Origin: G963677085 sp963677085
Lineage (GTDB): Bacteria; Planctomycetota; Planctomycetia; Pirellulales; Thermoguttaceae
NCBI GenBank assembly: GCA_963677085.2
Contig: CAXXFH010000004.1
Span: forward strand, 868,001 to 932,000
Reading direction: 5' to 3'
Length of the DNA: 64,000 nucleotides
Part shown: piece by piece, positions 1 to 8,051 of the stretch
How positions within the stretch are numbered: the stretch's first letter is position 1
Layout: each line of letters begins with the position of its first letter
Notes under the pieces: model-generated
Seen by the model: only the letters and a program-made list of their open reading frames with translations
What the model was told of the DNA's origin: nothing
Database searches by the model: none
Translations under genes and position numbers: made by a program

Positions 1-83
1 CCCGGTACCTCCGACTACCCACGCTGGCTGGTATCGGTATCGGAATGGAAACGCCTCGCGGTTTCGCTCTTTTATAGTACGGT

Positions 84-1940
84 ATGATCGACGTTCAACG
101 ATTGCTGACTGCCTACCAGACCGCTCGCCGCGATCTATTGGCCGAGCGCTGCAAAAAGGGACACTGGATTGGCGAGCTTTCCGGCTCGGCACTTTCCACG
201 GCCACGGCCGTAAGCGCCCTATCGGCCACAGCGCAACACATTGGCGACCCCTCGCGACAGAAAACCTGCCGCGAGTTCGCCGCGCGCGGTGTCGATTATC
301 TGTTGCGCTCCGTAAATCCCGATGGTGGGTGGGGCGATACCGACAAAAGTTTCTCGAACGTCGCCACCACCATGCTGGTTCGCGCGGCCCTGCACATGGC
401 CGGGGTTGCCGAGCATCATCCCGACCTGCTACGTCGGGCCGAACAATACCTCGACGCCCAGGGCGGGATCGAAGCCCTGCGCCGCCGCTACGGCAGCGAC
501 CAAACGTTTGTCGTACCGATCCTGACCAACTGTGCCCTGGCCGGCTTGGTTCCCTGGCGCGAAGTCCGGCCGTTGCCCTTCGAACTGGCCTGCCTTCCAC
601 ACGGGGCGTTCCGCTTCCTGCGACTGCCGGTAGTCAGCTACGCCATCCCGGCGCTGGTTGCCATCGGGCAAGCCCGATTTTTTCACCGGATGCCGCGCAA
701 TCCTTTTACGTGGTTTCTGCGACGTCTGAGCGTGCGGCGATCGCTCGGCGTGTTGCGCAACATGCAACCGTCCAGCGGCGGGTTTCTCGAAGCCACGCCG
801 TTGACCAGCTTCGTTGTGATGAGCCTGGCCAGCACCGGTCGCGCCGATCATCCTGTCACGCGTCGCGGCACGCAATTTCTATTGGAATCGATTCGCCCGA
901 ACGGTTCCTGGCCGATCGACACCAACTTGGCCACCTGGAACACAACCGGGGCGATCAACGCCCTGGCGGCCGCCACCGGCGACGTGGGAGCCCTGGGGTG
1001 TCTCGATTGGCTGTTGTCCTGCCAGCATCGCGATGTGCATCCCTTCACGCAAGCCGAGCCGGGTGGTTGGGGTTGGACCGACCTGGAGGGTGCCGTGCCC
1101 GACGTCGACGACACGGCCAGCGCCCTGCTGGCGTTGACCACGCTGCTCAACTCGGCCACTCGAGCAAAGCACGATCCGGTCCACGAAGCGGCAACCGAGG
1201 GCGTGCAATGGCTTCTGCGTCTCCAAAACCCCGACGGCGGTTGGCCCACGTTTTGTCGCGGCTGGGGACGACTTCCTTTCGACCGCAGTGCGCCCGACCT
1301 GACCGCCCATGCCCTTCGGGCGTTGGGGGCCTGGCGAGCGTGCGCTGCGTCGGCCGAGGTCGACCGTGCAATCCAGCAAGGCTTCCTTTATCTCGCGAGG
1401 ACACAGCGAGGCGACGGCAGTTGGGCTCCGCTCTGGTTCGGCAACCAGTACCATCGAGCCGAAGAGAACCCCATCTACGGGACGGCCCGCGTGATTCTGG
1501 CCTACCGCGACTTGGGTCGAATGGACGACGAGCAAGCCCGGCGCGGTTTGACCTGGATCGCCGCAAACCAAGGTGCCGACGGAGGTTGGGGAGGGGTGTT
1601 CCCGGGCGATGACCGTTCGGACGGAGAAGACATTCCGGTGGGTGCGTCGAGCACGGAGGAAACGGCCCTAGCCGTCGAGGCCCTGCTTTGCGCGGCCGAC
1701 GATCCGCAATTTGGCCCGGCATTGGAGGCGGGAGTCAACCGGCTGGTCGACGCCGTGCTGGGCCATCAATGGCGGCACACGGCCCCAATTGGTTTATATT
1801 TCGCCAAACTGTGGTATTATGAAAAGCTGTACCCGCTGACCTACACGGTGTCTGCGCTGGGGTATGCCTTGCGCCGTTTGGCCCCCAGCAAGCGAGCCGC
1901 AGCAGCACCCGTTGCGGACGAACCCACCACGGCCAAATGA
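84..1940 (+). CDS. shc: Squalene-hopene cyclase family class II triterpene cyclase
   Basis: 618 aa, slightly short for a squalene-hopene cyclase (usually 630-720 aa). The class II cyclase acid motif DxDDTA is visible (D340-V-D342-D343-T-A), and several QW-type repeats (NPDGGW near 78, RPNGSW near 271, NPDGGW near 391, RGDGSW, GADGGW) mark the alpha/alpha barrel fold. The family cyclises squalene or related linear isoprenoids by protonation, usually at the inner membrane face. The substrate here is inferred. It heads a same-strand series with a prenyl synthase, a glycosyltransferase and a methyltransferase, which suggests the cyclised product is decorated. The ATG at 84 lacks an obvious Shine-Dalgarno (SD) sequence. 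Alternative: a non-hopanoid terpene cyclase of the same fold. Confidence 0.85.
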   Translation: MIDVQRLLTAYQTARRDLLAERCKKGHWIGELSGSALSTATAVSALSATAQHIGDPSRQKTCREFAARGVDYLLRSVNPDGGWGDTDKSFSNVATTMLVRAALHMAGVAEHHPDLLRRAEQYLDAQGGIEALRRRYGSDQTFVVPILTNCALAGLVPWREVRPLPFELACLPHGAFRFLRLPVVSYAIPALVAIGQARFFHRMPRNPFTWFLRRLSVRRSLGVLRNMQPSSGGFLEATPLTSFVVMSLASTGRADHPVTRRGTQFLLESIRPNGSWPIDTNLATWNTTGAINALAAATGDVGALGCLDWLLSCQHRDVHPFTQAEPGGWGWTDLEGAVPDVDDTASALLALTTLLNSATRAKHDPVHEAATEGVQWLLRLQNPDGGWPTFCRGWGRLPFDRSAPDLTAHALRALGAWRACAASAEVDRAIQQGFLYLARTQRGDGSWAPLWFGNQYHRAEENPIYGTARVILAYRDLGRMDDEQARRGLTWIAANQGADGGWGGVFPGDDRSDGEDIPVGASSTEETALAVEALLCAADDPQFGPALEAGVNRLVDAVLGHQWRHTAPIGLYFAKLWYYEKLYPLTYTVSALGYALRRLAPSKRAAAAPVADEPTTAK

Positions 1941-1999
1941 GTCGGCGGATAAAGTGAAGATCGGTGGATAAATCGGTGCCTTGCGGCCGTTGAGTTTGT

Positions 2000-2166
2000 G
2001 GATGCCATGGGCAGCTTACCTGCCCTTGTTTTAGGATCGACCGAAAAATGCTTACCGATTCACCGGGCCGTGCTTTGCGACGGCCCTCGTGTTTCGCCTT
2101 GGAAAACGGCAAGTTATTTTTCGGGCTGTCCTTAACAGCGGCGGACAAACCGCCACTGGCACCCGT
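2000..2166 (+). repeat. R2 palindromic repeat interrupted by an R1 element (nested insertion)
   Basis: The left half (2000-2030, GATGCCATGGGCAGC then TGCCCTTGTT) and the right half (2136-2166, CAGCGGCGG then CCACTGGCACCC) together match the uninterrupted R2 repeat at 61398-61456. Between them lies a full 105-bp R1 element. The junction falls between GTT and CAGC of the R2 consensus. Confidence 0.75.
2031..2135 (+). repeat. R1 dispersed 105-bp element, copy 1
   Basis: Begins TTAGGATCGACCGA and ends TTTTTCGGGCTGTCCTTAA. The same 105-bp unit occurs at 44901-45005 and, inverted, at 29473-29577. Its ends are weakly inverted (TTAGGA versus TTAAGGAC). No coding capacity. Its position makes any start codon of the next gene inside this stretch unlikely. 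Confidence 0.75.
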
Positions 2167-2379
2167 CAATCCAAGATCGGCAGAGCACTAAGCGACCAAG
2201 GCGTTCCTACCGCCCGTCGCTTCCTACGCAAACATCAAGCCACACTCCCGCCCTCAGAGACGACCACTTTGGCTGCCTCACCGTCGCACGACCGTCTCAA
2301 TGCGCAAAACTCGTCGCCGAGTGCGGCTACCGGTCTTGGCCGCGAAAGTGAGCATCTGAAAAGTGGACACTTGAAGGAC

Positions 2380-4092
2380 GTGCCGGAGTCGTTCGAACTC
2401 CGCGAAACGCTTCGGCGTCGGACCGAGGAGTTGGCCGCCACGCTCGACAAATCGCAGCCGATGGCCCGGCACGAGATCGAACGCCACAGCCGTCGCGTAC
2501 TACAGGAGTTGAAACTCTCGGAACGCTATCTCGGCTGGACGATGGTCGCCCTGGCCTCTGCGTTCTGGCACGACCAAGTCGCCGCCGTGCCGCCCGAGCG
2601 GCGGCTGTTGCTGTTGCCGCGTTGTCTGCGCAATGCATCGACGTGCTCGGCCGAGTACGACCAGTGGGGCCTGCTCTGCCGCGACTGTGGTGCGTGCAGC
2701 CTGACCGACCTTCGCGCAGAAGCCCGGCGCCGCGGTTACAATGTGCTGATCGCCGAGGGCTCGCCGGCCGTGATGCAAATCATCCTCAGCGGCCAAATCG
2801 ACGCCCTGCTGGGCGTGGCCTGTCTCGATGTTCTCGAACGTACCCTCGACAAGATTCTGCTGGCCGGGATTCCCTGCATGGCGGTGCCCTTGTTGACCAA
2901 CGGCTGCGAAAACACTACGGTCGACGAAGCCCGAATCCGCCAGATGGTTGATACACCCCACCGGCCGGCCGAGGTTCGTACTCGCACGTATGTCCACCTC
3001 ATGCGTGCGGCGGCGCAGATGTTCGAACCCGAGCGACTCGAACGCTTGATCCCCCGGCTTCGTAGCGGTGTCGATCGAGTCGAAGGTCATGGTCACGCGG
3101 TCGAAATTCTCGATCCGATCGCCTGCACCGAGGCCGTAGCCTACGACTTCCTGATGGCCGGCGGTAAGCACTCGCGCCCGTTCATTACCCTGGCGGTCTA
3201 CGACGCGGTGACCGGCGGTCGGGCCACGTCGTCGCACGGTGCCACTTATGCCGCGCAGTTGCCCGACTCGGTACGCGCGATCGCGTTGGCGATTGAAACC
3301 TTCCACAAGGCTTCGTTGGTACACGACGACATCGAGGACAACGACGCCGTTCGCTACGACCAACCCACCCTACACCGCCGCTACGGTACGGCCACAGCGA
3401 TCAACGTGGGCGACTACCTGATCGGGCTGGGGTACCGGATCGTGGCGGCCCAACGCGACCGTTTGCCGGGCGACGTGGTGGCCGACGTCCTGGCCGTCTT
3501 CGCTCAGGCCCATACCAAGTTGTGCGAAGGCCAAGGCGCCGAACTCGTATGGCGCGACGCCCGGGACAAACGGCTCAAGCCGATCGATGCCCTGAAGATC
3601 TACGCCCTAAAAACGGCCCCTGCGTTCGAGGCGGCTCTATTGGTCGGCATGCGGTTGGCCCGATCACTAGAGGCCTACCGGGAAGCGGCCGGCCGGTTCT
3701 CGCGTCACTTGGGCGTGGCTTATCAGATCGTCAACGACCTGGACGACTGGCAACAAACGCCCGACAGCCGACGGCCCGGCGGAAGCGACCTGCTCGGCGG
3801 GCGGCCCACCGTGCTCTGGGCCTTGGCCCTCGAAGGTCTCAACCCGTCGGATCGTACCGAATTGGAAACGCTCGTCAAGCAACCGCAACACGACGAAGCT
3901 ACACTCGCCCGGGCAGAACAACTCTACGCGAAGGCCGACGTCTTCGAAAAGGCGGCCGCGCTGGTAACCAAGCATCACCAACGTGCCAAAGAAGCGGCCG
4001 ACACACTCGACTGCGAGCCGCTCAGGCGTTTGATGCACTTCCTGGCCGACGCCATTCTCGACCGCCGCTCGCTATCGGTTAGCGAAATGTAG
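2380..4092 (+). CDS. DUF116 domain fused to trans-isoprenyl diphosphate synthase
   Basis: An open frame exists from 2089, but its first part lies in repeats R1/R2, so the start must be further downstream. GTG 2380 (570 aa) is a guess; TTG 2371 and ATG 2461 are alternatives. Residues about 70-180 form a DUF116-like domain with clustered cysteines (C-x6-C and C-x2-C-x2-C). Residues about 230-560 are a polyprenyl synthetase: the first Asp motif is HDDIEDND (D316-D317) and the second is N452-D-L-D-D, with Asn in place of the first Asp. The enzyme condenses IPP with allylic diphosphates. Chain length cannot be read from sequence. It lies between the terpene cyclase and a glycosyltransferase on the same strand. 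Confidence 0.8.
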   Translation: MPESFELRETLRRRTEELAATLDKSQPMARHEIERHSRRVLQELKLSERYLGWTMVALASAFWHDQVAAVPPERRLLLLPRCLRNASTCSAEYDQWGLLCRDCGACSLTDLRAEARRRGYNVLIAEGSPAVMQIILSGQIDALLGVACLDVLERTLDKILLAGIPCMAVPLLTNGCENTTVDEARIRQMVDTPHRPAEVRTRTYVHLMRAAAQMFEPERLERLIPRLRSGVDRVEGHGHAVEILDPIACTEAVAYDFLMAGGKHSRPFITLAVYDAVTGGRATSSHGATYAAQLPDSVRAIALAIETFHKASLVHDDIEDNDAVRYDQPTLHRRYGTATAINVGDYLIGLGYRIVAAQRDRLPGDVVADVLAVFAQAHTKLCEGQGAELVWRDARDKRLKPIDALKIYALKTAPAFEAALLVGMRLARSLEAYREAAGRFSRHLGVAYQIVNDLDDWQQTPDSRRPGGSDLLGGRPTVLWALALEGLNPSDRTELETLVKQPQHDEATLARAEQLYAKADVFEKAAALVTKHHQRAKEAADTLDCEPLRRLMHFLADAILDRRSLSVSEM

Positions 4093-4162
4093 GGACGAGA
4101 GGCGAGGGGCGATCGGCTTGCCGTTTCGCACATTACCATTCCCGGAGTAAACTCTCCTCGCC

Positions 4163-5470
4163 ATGAAAGTCGCCCATCTGGTCGCTGGTGCCGCTGGCAT
4201 GGTTTGCGGAAGTTGCCTGCACGGCAACACGCTAGTCACGGCTCTGCGTGCGGTGGGAATCGACGCCGTTCTGCTGCCGCTCTACACGCCGCTGAAAACC
4301 GACGAACCCTCCGTTGCCGTCGATCACGTGGCCTTTGGTGGCTTGAACGTCTACCTGCAACAACACTCGGGCGTGTTCCGCCACGGTTCGGCGATTCTCG
4401 ACCGCGTGCTAGACCGCCCTGCCCTGCTGCGTTGTGTTGCCGAGCACAGCCCGGCGACACGGCCCGAGCGACTGGGCCCGCTGACCGTTTCCATGCTGCA
4501 AGGCGAGACAGGACGCCAACGTCGTGAGGTCGAAAAGCTGGTGCGCTGGCTGACCGACGAGATTCGGCCGCAGATCGTTCACCTCAACAACGCCCTGCTG
4601 GTTGGTCCAGCGCGGATGATTCGCCGCGAGTTGGGGGTGCCGGTCGTCTGTTCCTTGACCGGTGAAGACATCTTCCTCGACAAACTTCCGCCCAGCCACC
4701 GCGTCGAAGCCCTGGCCGTGCTCCGCGAGCGGCTGGCCGAACTCGATGGTCTTGTGGCGCTGAATCGCTACTTCGCTCGATTCATGGCCGACTACCTCGG
4801 ACTACCGCCGGAACGAATTGAAGTGATTCGCCCGGGCCTGAACCTCGAAGGCCATCGAACGCCTGACGACCGTCCAACGACAACCGCCATCACGCGGCCG
4901 TCGCCCGACGCTCCGCTTCGTATTGGATTTCTCGCCCGAGTGTGTCCAGACAAAGGGCTGCACCACTTGGTCGAAGCCGTGTGTCGCCTGACGGAAGACT
5001 CGACCGTACCGCCGGTCGAATTGCACGTGGCCGGATACCTCGACGACGCCAACCTGTCGTATCTCGACAAGTTGGCCGGCCGATTGCCCGAACGGTTTCG
5101 GTATCACGGCGAGTTGGATCGCCCCGGCAAGATCGCGTTTCTTAATTCGCTCGACGTAATGAGCGTGCCTACCGTGTATCACGAGAGCAAAGGGCTTTCC
5201 GTGCTGGAGGCCTGGGCCAACGGCGTCCCCACTGTGTTGCCCGCCCATGGCGCGTTTGTCGAAATGACTGAAGACACGGGCGGTGGGCTACTCTGCACAC
5301 CAGAAGACCCAAAGTCGCTGGCCGAGGCGCTGCGACAACTCCTTTTGGATCGCGATCGCGCGGTAGAGCACGGCCGCCGTGGACAGCAAGCCGTCCATCA
5401 ACACTACCACGCCGAGGCCATGGCCAAACAGACGCAAAGCCTGTACGATCGAGTGTTGGCGGCACGTTGA
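4163..5470 (+). CDS. Glycosyltransferase family 4 (GT-B)
   Basis: 435 aa. The N-terminal Rossmann half begins MKVAHLVAGAAGMVCG. The C-terminal nucleotide-sugar domain carries the retaining GT4 E-x7-E pattern (E341-SKGLSVL-E349) followed by ANGVPTV. Such enzymes move a sugar from a nucleotide donor to a lipid or polysaccharide acceptor at the cytoplasmic membrane. Donor and acceptor are unknown. The start lies 70 bp after the prenyl synthase stop. Its position in the locus suggests the acceptor is the terpenoid product, which is inference. Confidence 0.85.
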   Translation: MKVAHLVAGAAGMVCGSCLHGNTLVTALRAVGIDAVLLPLYTPLKTDEPSVAVDHVAFGGLNVYLQQHSGVFRHGSAILDRVLDRPALLRCVAEHSPATRPERLGPLTVSMLQGETGRQRREVEKLVRWLTDEIRPQIVHLNNALLVGPARMIRRELGVPVVCSLTGEDIFLDKLPPSHRVEALAVLRERLAELDGLVALNRYFARFMADYLGLPPERIEVIRPGLNLEGHRTPDDRPTTTAITRPSPDAPLRIGFLARVCPDKGLHHLVEAVCRLTEDSTVPPVELHVAGYLDDANLSYLDKLAGRLPERFRYHGELDRPGKIAFLNSLDVMSVPTVYHESKGLSVLEAWANGVPTVLPAHGAFVEMTEDTGGGLLCTPEDPKSLAEALRQLLLDRDRAVEHGRRGQQAVHQHYHAEAMAKQTQSLYDRVLAAR

Positions 5471-5535
5471 GGCGGCTTGCCGCTTCGCAAGCGAACACGC
5501 CGTTGCTCCATTTTCACTCACCACCCAACCATCGC

Positions 5536-6225
5536 ATGGGCGATCGCAACCAACTGCTGTTCATTCGGCGTCATGCCGATCAATTGCCAGGTCCCTTTCT
5601 TGAAGTCGGGTCGAAGGACTACGGCAACACCCAGGATTTGCGTTCGCTGTTCGCCACGCGCGGTGAGTATCTCGGCGTCGACATGGAAGCCGGGCCGGGC
5701 GTTGACTTGGTGCTCGACCTGACGAATTCCCTTGAGCAAGTCGATTCGCGGTTGGGCGGCCGACGCTTTGGGACAATTTTCTGTTTAAGCGTGTTGGAGC
5801 ACTGCCGGCAGCCGTTCGCGATGGCCGACAATCTCACCCGTTTGCTGCGACCCGGCGGCAAGCTTTGTATTTCGGCGCCCTTCGCCTTCAAGATTCACGC
5901 ATACCCGAGCGACTATTGGCGTTTCACGCCCGAGGGCGTCCGCTGCCTGTTTCCGCAATTGGAGTTTTCCGACGAGGACGGCGAGGCGGTCACGGCCCGG
6001 CCGGGCGACTTCCACCCGTTGGACGACCGGCTCGCCCGACTCGACTTCGGTACGACCGCCCATTGGCGCAAGGGCCATTACCTGCGTGGCATCGCCGCCA
6101 AGACCTTGAGCCTTGGGGCCAAGATCGGGCTGCTACGATGGCTGGCCGGCTATCGCTACGTGTTGGCTCCGACCGACATCCTGATGATCGGCACGCGCCG
6201 GCAGGAGGCCAACACTTGTGTTTGA
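5536..6225 (+). CDS. Class I SAM-dependent methyltransferase
   Basis: 229 aa from ATG 5536. A longer open frame reaches TTG 5467, but MGDRNQLLF gives a more natural start. The methyltransferase_11 fold is seen in FLEVGSKDYG (SAM loop, near residue 17), an acidic DLT strand and CLSVLEHC (motif II), followed by LLRPGGKLCISAP. The SAM loop GSKDYG departs from the usual GxGxG. Substrate unknown; a lipid or the sugar added by the preceding enzyme is plausible. The next gene starts inside its 3' end (8-bp overlap), so the two are probably translated together. Confidence 0.75.
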   Translation: MGDRNQLLFIRRHADQLPGPFLEVGSKDYGNTQDLRSLFATRGEYLGVDMEAGPGVDLVLDLTNSLEQVDSRLGGRRFGTIFCLSVLEHCRQPFAMADNLTRLLRPGGKLCISAPFAFKIHAYPSDYWRFTPEGVRCLFPQLEFSDEDGEAVTARPGDFHPLDDRLARLDFGTTAHWRKGHYLRGIAAKTLSLGAKIGLLRWLAGYRYVLAPTDILMIGTRRQEANTCV

Positions 6226-7120
6226 TACGACGCTCGAATTAGCCGACGCCACACGCCGCCTTCACGTCGACTACTTGCGCGCGGCCCAAAACGCCGATGG
6301 TGGTTTCTCCGGCCGGCGTGGTACGAGCGACGTCTATTACACCAGTTTCGCGCTGCGAAGCCTGGCGATGCTTGGCGCGTTGGACGAACCGATCGCCCAG
6401 GACACGGCACGTTATCTTTGTGACAAGTTGAAGGAACATCGGGATCGGCCGCTGCCCGGCGTCGACTTTTTGGCCCTGGCCATGTCCGACGTGATACTCC
6501 GAGCGACCACAAGATTGGACATCTTTAACGCGGCCGGTCGTGAGTTGGCCCGAGAAGTCGTGGAATTCACCGACCCGTTTCGTCGTGACGACGGCGGCTA
6601 CGCCAAAACGCCTCGCAGCGGGCAGTCGAGCACGTACTTCACCTTCCTGGTACTCTTGGTCCGCGAGATGGTTGGTGTCGCATGCGACACACCGTCGACC
6701 ATCGTCGACATGATCCGCGGTCGCCAGCGTGACGACGGCGGGTTCGTCGAACTTGGCCCCTTGCCCCACGGCGGCACCAATCCCACGGCCGCCGCGGTTG
6801 GCACCTTGGTGATGCTCGACAACCTCGATTCATCCACGGCGGAGACGGCCGCCGGCTTTCTTGCTTCGATGCAGGTTCCCGGCGGCGGCCTGCGAGCAAA
6901 CGCCCGAGTACCGATCGCCGATTTGCTGAGCACCTACACGGGCTTAGTTGCACTGGATATGATGGCAACCGTGTCGCGGCTCGATCTGGTGGCCTGCCGA
7001 AAGTTCGTCGACTCGCTGGCCCAACCCACCGGCGGGTTTACCGCCGGCGGGTTCGACGACGCGGCCGACATCGAGTATACCTACTATGGCCTTGCATCCT
7101 TGGGCCTACTAAACCGATGA
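6218..7120 (+). CDS. Prenyltransferase/squalene-oxidase repeat protein (GGTase beta-like)
   Basis: 300 aa from GTG 6218, overlapping the methyltransferase by 8 bp. Repeated GGF motifs (QNADGGF near 25, DDGGY near 124, DDGGF near 172, TGGF near 271) show the alpha-alpha barrel shared by protein prenyltransferase beta subunits and terpene cyclases. The closest architecture is the Rab geranylgeranyltransferase beta chain, but its zinc ligands Asp-x-Cys and His appear to be missing: the equivalent sites read D235-L-L237 and I286-E-Y. There is no alpha subunit nearby and no DxDD motif. It may be a terpenoid-binding or cyclase-like protein of this locus. Function unresolved. Confidence 0.7.
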   Translation: MFDTTLELADATRRLHVDYLRAAQNADGGFSGRRGTSDVYYTSFALRSLAMLGALDEPIAQDTARYLCDKLKEHRDRPLPGVDFLALAMSDVILRATTRLDIFNAAGRELAREVVEFTDPFRRDDGGYAKTPRSGQSSTYFTFLVLLVREMVGVACDTPSTIVDMIRGRQRDDGGFVELGPLPHGGTNPTAAAVGTLVMLDNLDSSTAETAAGFLASMQVPGGGLRANARVPIADLLSTYTGLVALDMMATVSRLDLVACRKFVDSLAQPTGGFTAGGFDDAADIEYTYYGLASLGLLNR

Positions 7121-7132
7121 CCTGTTGAAACG

Positions 7133-7843
7133 ATGGCAGAACAACCAAACTCGACCGGACTGGTCGTCGACGACGTGCACAAACAGTTCCCCACCCGGGC
7201 GGAACCGCTTGAGGTATTGCGCGGTGCGTCGCTGAAGTTGTCAGGCACGGGCAACGTGGCCATCCTCGGGCCAAGTGGCTCGGGCAAGACCACGCTGTTG
7301 AGCATCATCGGCGCGTTGGAGCCGCCCAGTAGCGGTCGCGTGTTGCTCGACGGGCAAGACCCCTTCACGCTCAACGCCCGATCGTTGGCCGACTTCCGCA
7401 ACCGGCAAATCGGCTTCGTTTTTCAGGAGCATTTTCTGTTGCCGCAGTGTTCAGTGCTGGAAAACGTGTTGATCCCCACGTTGCCGTCGGCGTCGCGACG
7501 CGACGACACGCTCGACCGCGCCCGGGAGTTGCTCGATCGCGTGGGCTTGGCCGACCGGCTCGAACACCGCCCGGCCGAGCTCTCCGGTGGACAGCGGCAG
7601 CGCGTGGCCGTCGCCCGAGCGCTGGTGAACCGACCGCGATTGCTGCTGGCCGACGAGCCAACCGGCAACCTCGATCGCACCACGTCCGAACAAGTCGGCC
7701 GGCTGTTGCTCGAACTGCAAGAGCAGGAGGGCATGATGCTGATCGTCGTCACCCACAACGAACGGCTAGCCGCCACGATGAGCCGGCAGTTGGAACTCGA
7801 CGAAGGAGTGGTGAAAACACGGGCACCGGAAAGAGAGCAGTGA
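7133..7843 (+). CDS. ABC transporter ATPase, LolD/MacB type
   Basis: 236 aa. It has Walker A GPSGSGKTT (46-54), a Q-loop in VFQEHFLLPQ, signature LSGGQRQRVAVARA, and Walker B LLLADEPTGNLD with the DEPTGNLD form typical of the LolD/MacB/FtsE branch. That branch works with FtsX-fold permeases in mechanotransmission or lipoprotein and lipid extrusion. It lies 12 bp after the prenyltransferase-repeat gene and about 200 bp before a double FtsX permease, so the two should form one transporter at the inner membrane. Confidence 0.9.
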   Translation: MAEQPNSTGLVVDDVHKQFPTRAEPLEVLRGASLKLSGTGNVAILGPSGSGKTTLLSIIGALEPPSSGRVLLDGQDPFTLNARSLADFRNRQIGFVFQEHFLLPQCSVLENVLIPTLPSASRRDDTLDRARELLDRVGLADRLEHRPAELSGGQRQRVAVARALVNRPRLLLADEPTGNLDRTTSEQVGRLLLELQEQEGMMLIVVTHNERLAATMSRQLELDEGVVKTRAPEREQ

Positions 7844-7880
7844 ATGGAATTCGACGAGTCGTCTAATCGGGTGATTCACT

Positions 7881-8028
7881 CGTTCCCAAGCTCCCGCTTG
7901 GGAACGCACTTCCGCGAAGCTCTGCTTCGCCTGCGCCGCTAACACGCATTTGCGAAACAGAGCTCGCGTTACGATTGTCTGTGTAATTGAATCGTTTATG
8001 GGGTTCCCAAGCTGGAGCTTGGGAACCA
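7881..8028 (+). repeat. R3 dispersed repeat flanked by GTTCCCAAGC palindromes
   Basis: Begins CGTTCCCAAGCTCCCGCTTG and ends with GTTCCCAAGCTGGAGCTTGG. The middle contains TCCGCGAAGCTCTGCTTCGC. A related copy is at 16045-16165. The copy lies between the ABC ATPase and its permease, so transcription of the permease must pass through it. Confidence 0.7.
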
Positions 8029-8051
8029 GAGATTTCTGCTCACGCAATGCC

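Noticed and set aside
1..87. An open frame ending in TGA at 85-87, overlapping the cyclase ATG as ATGA
   Set aside because: It could be the 3' end of an upstream coupled gene, but only about 28 codons are visible and they show no recognisable feature.
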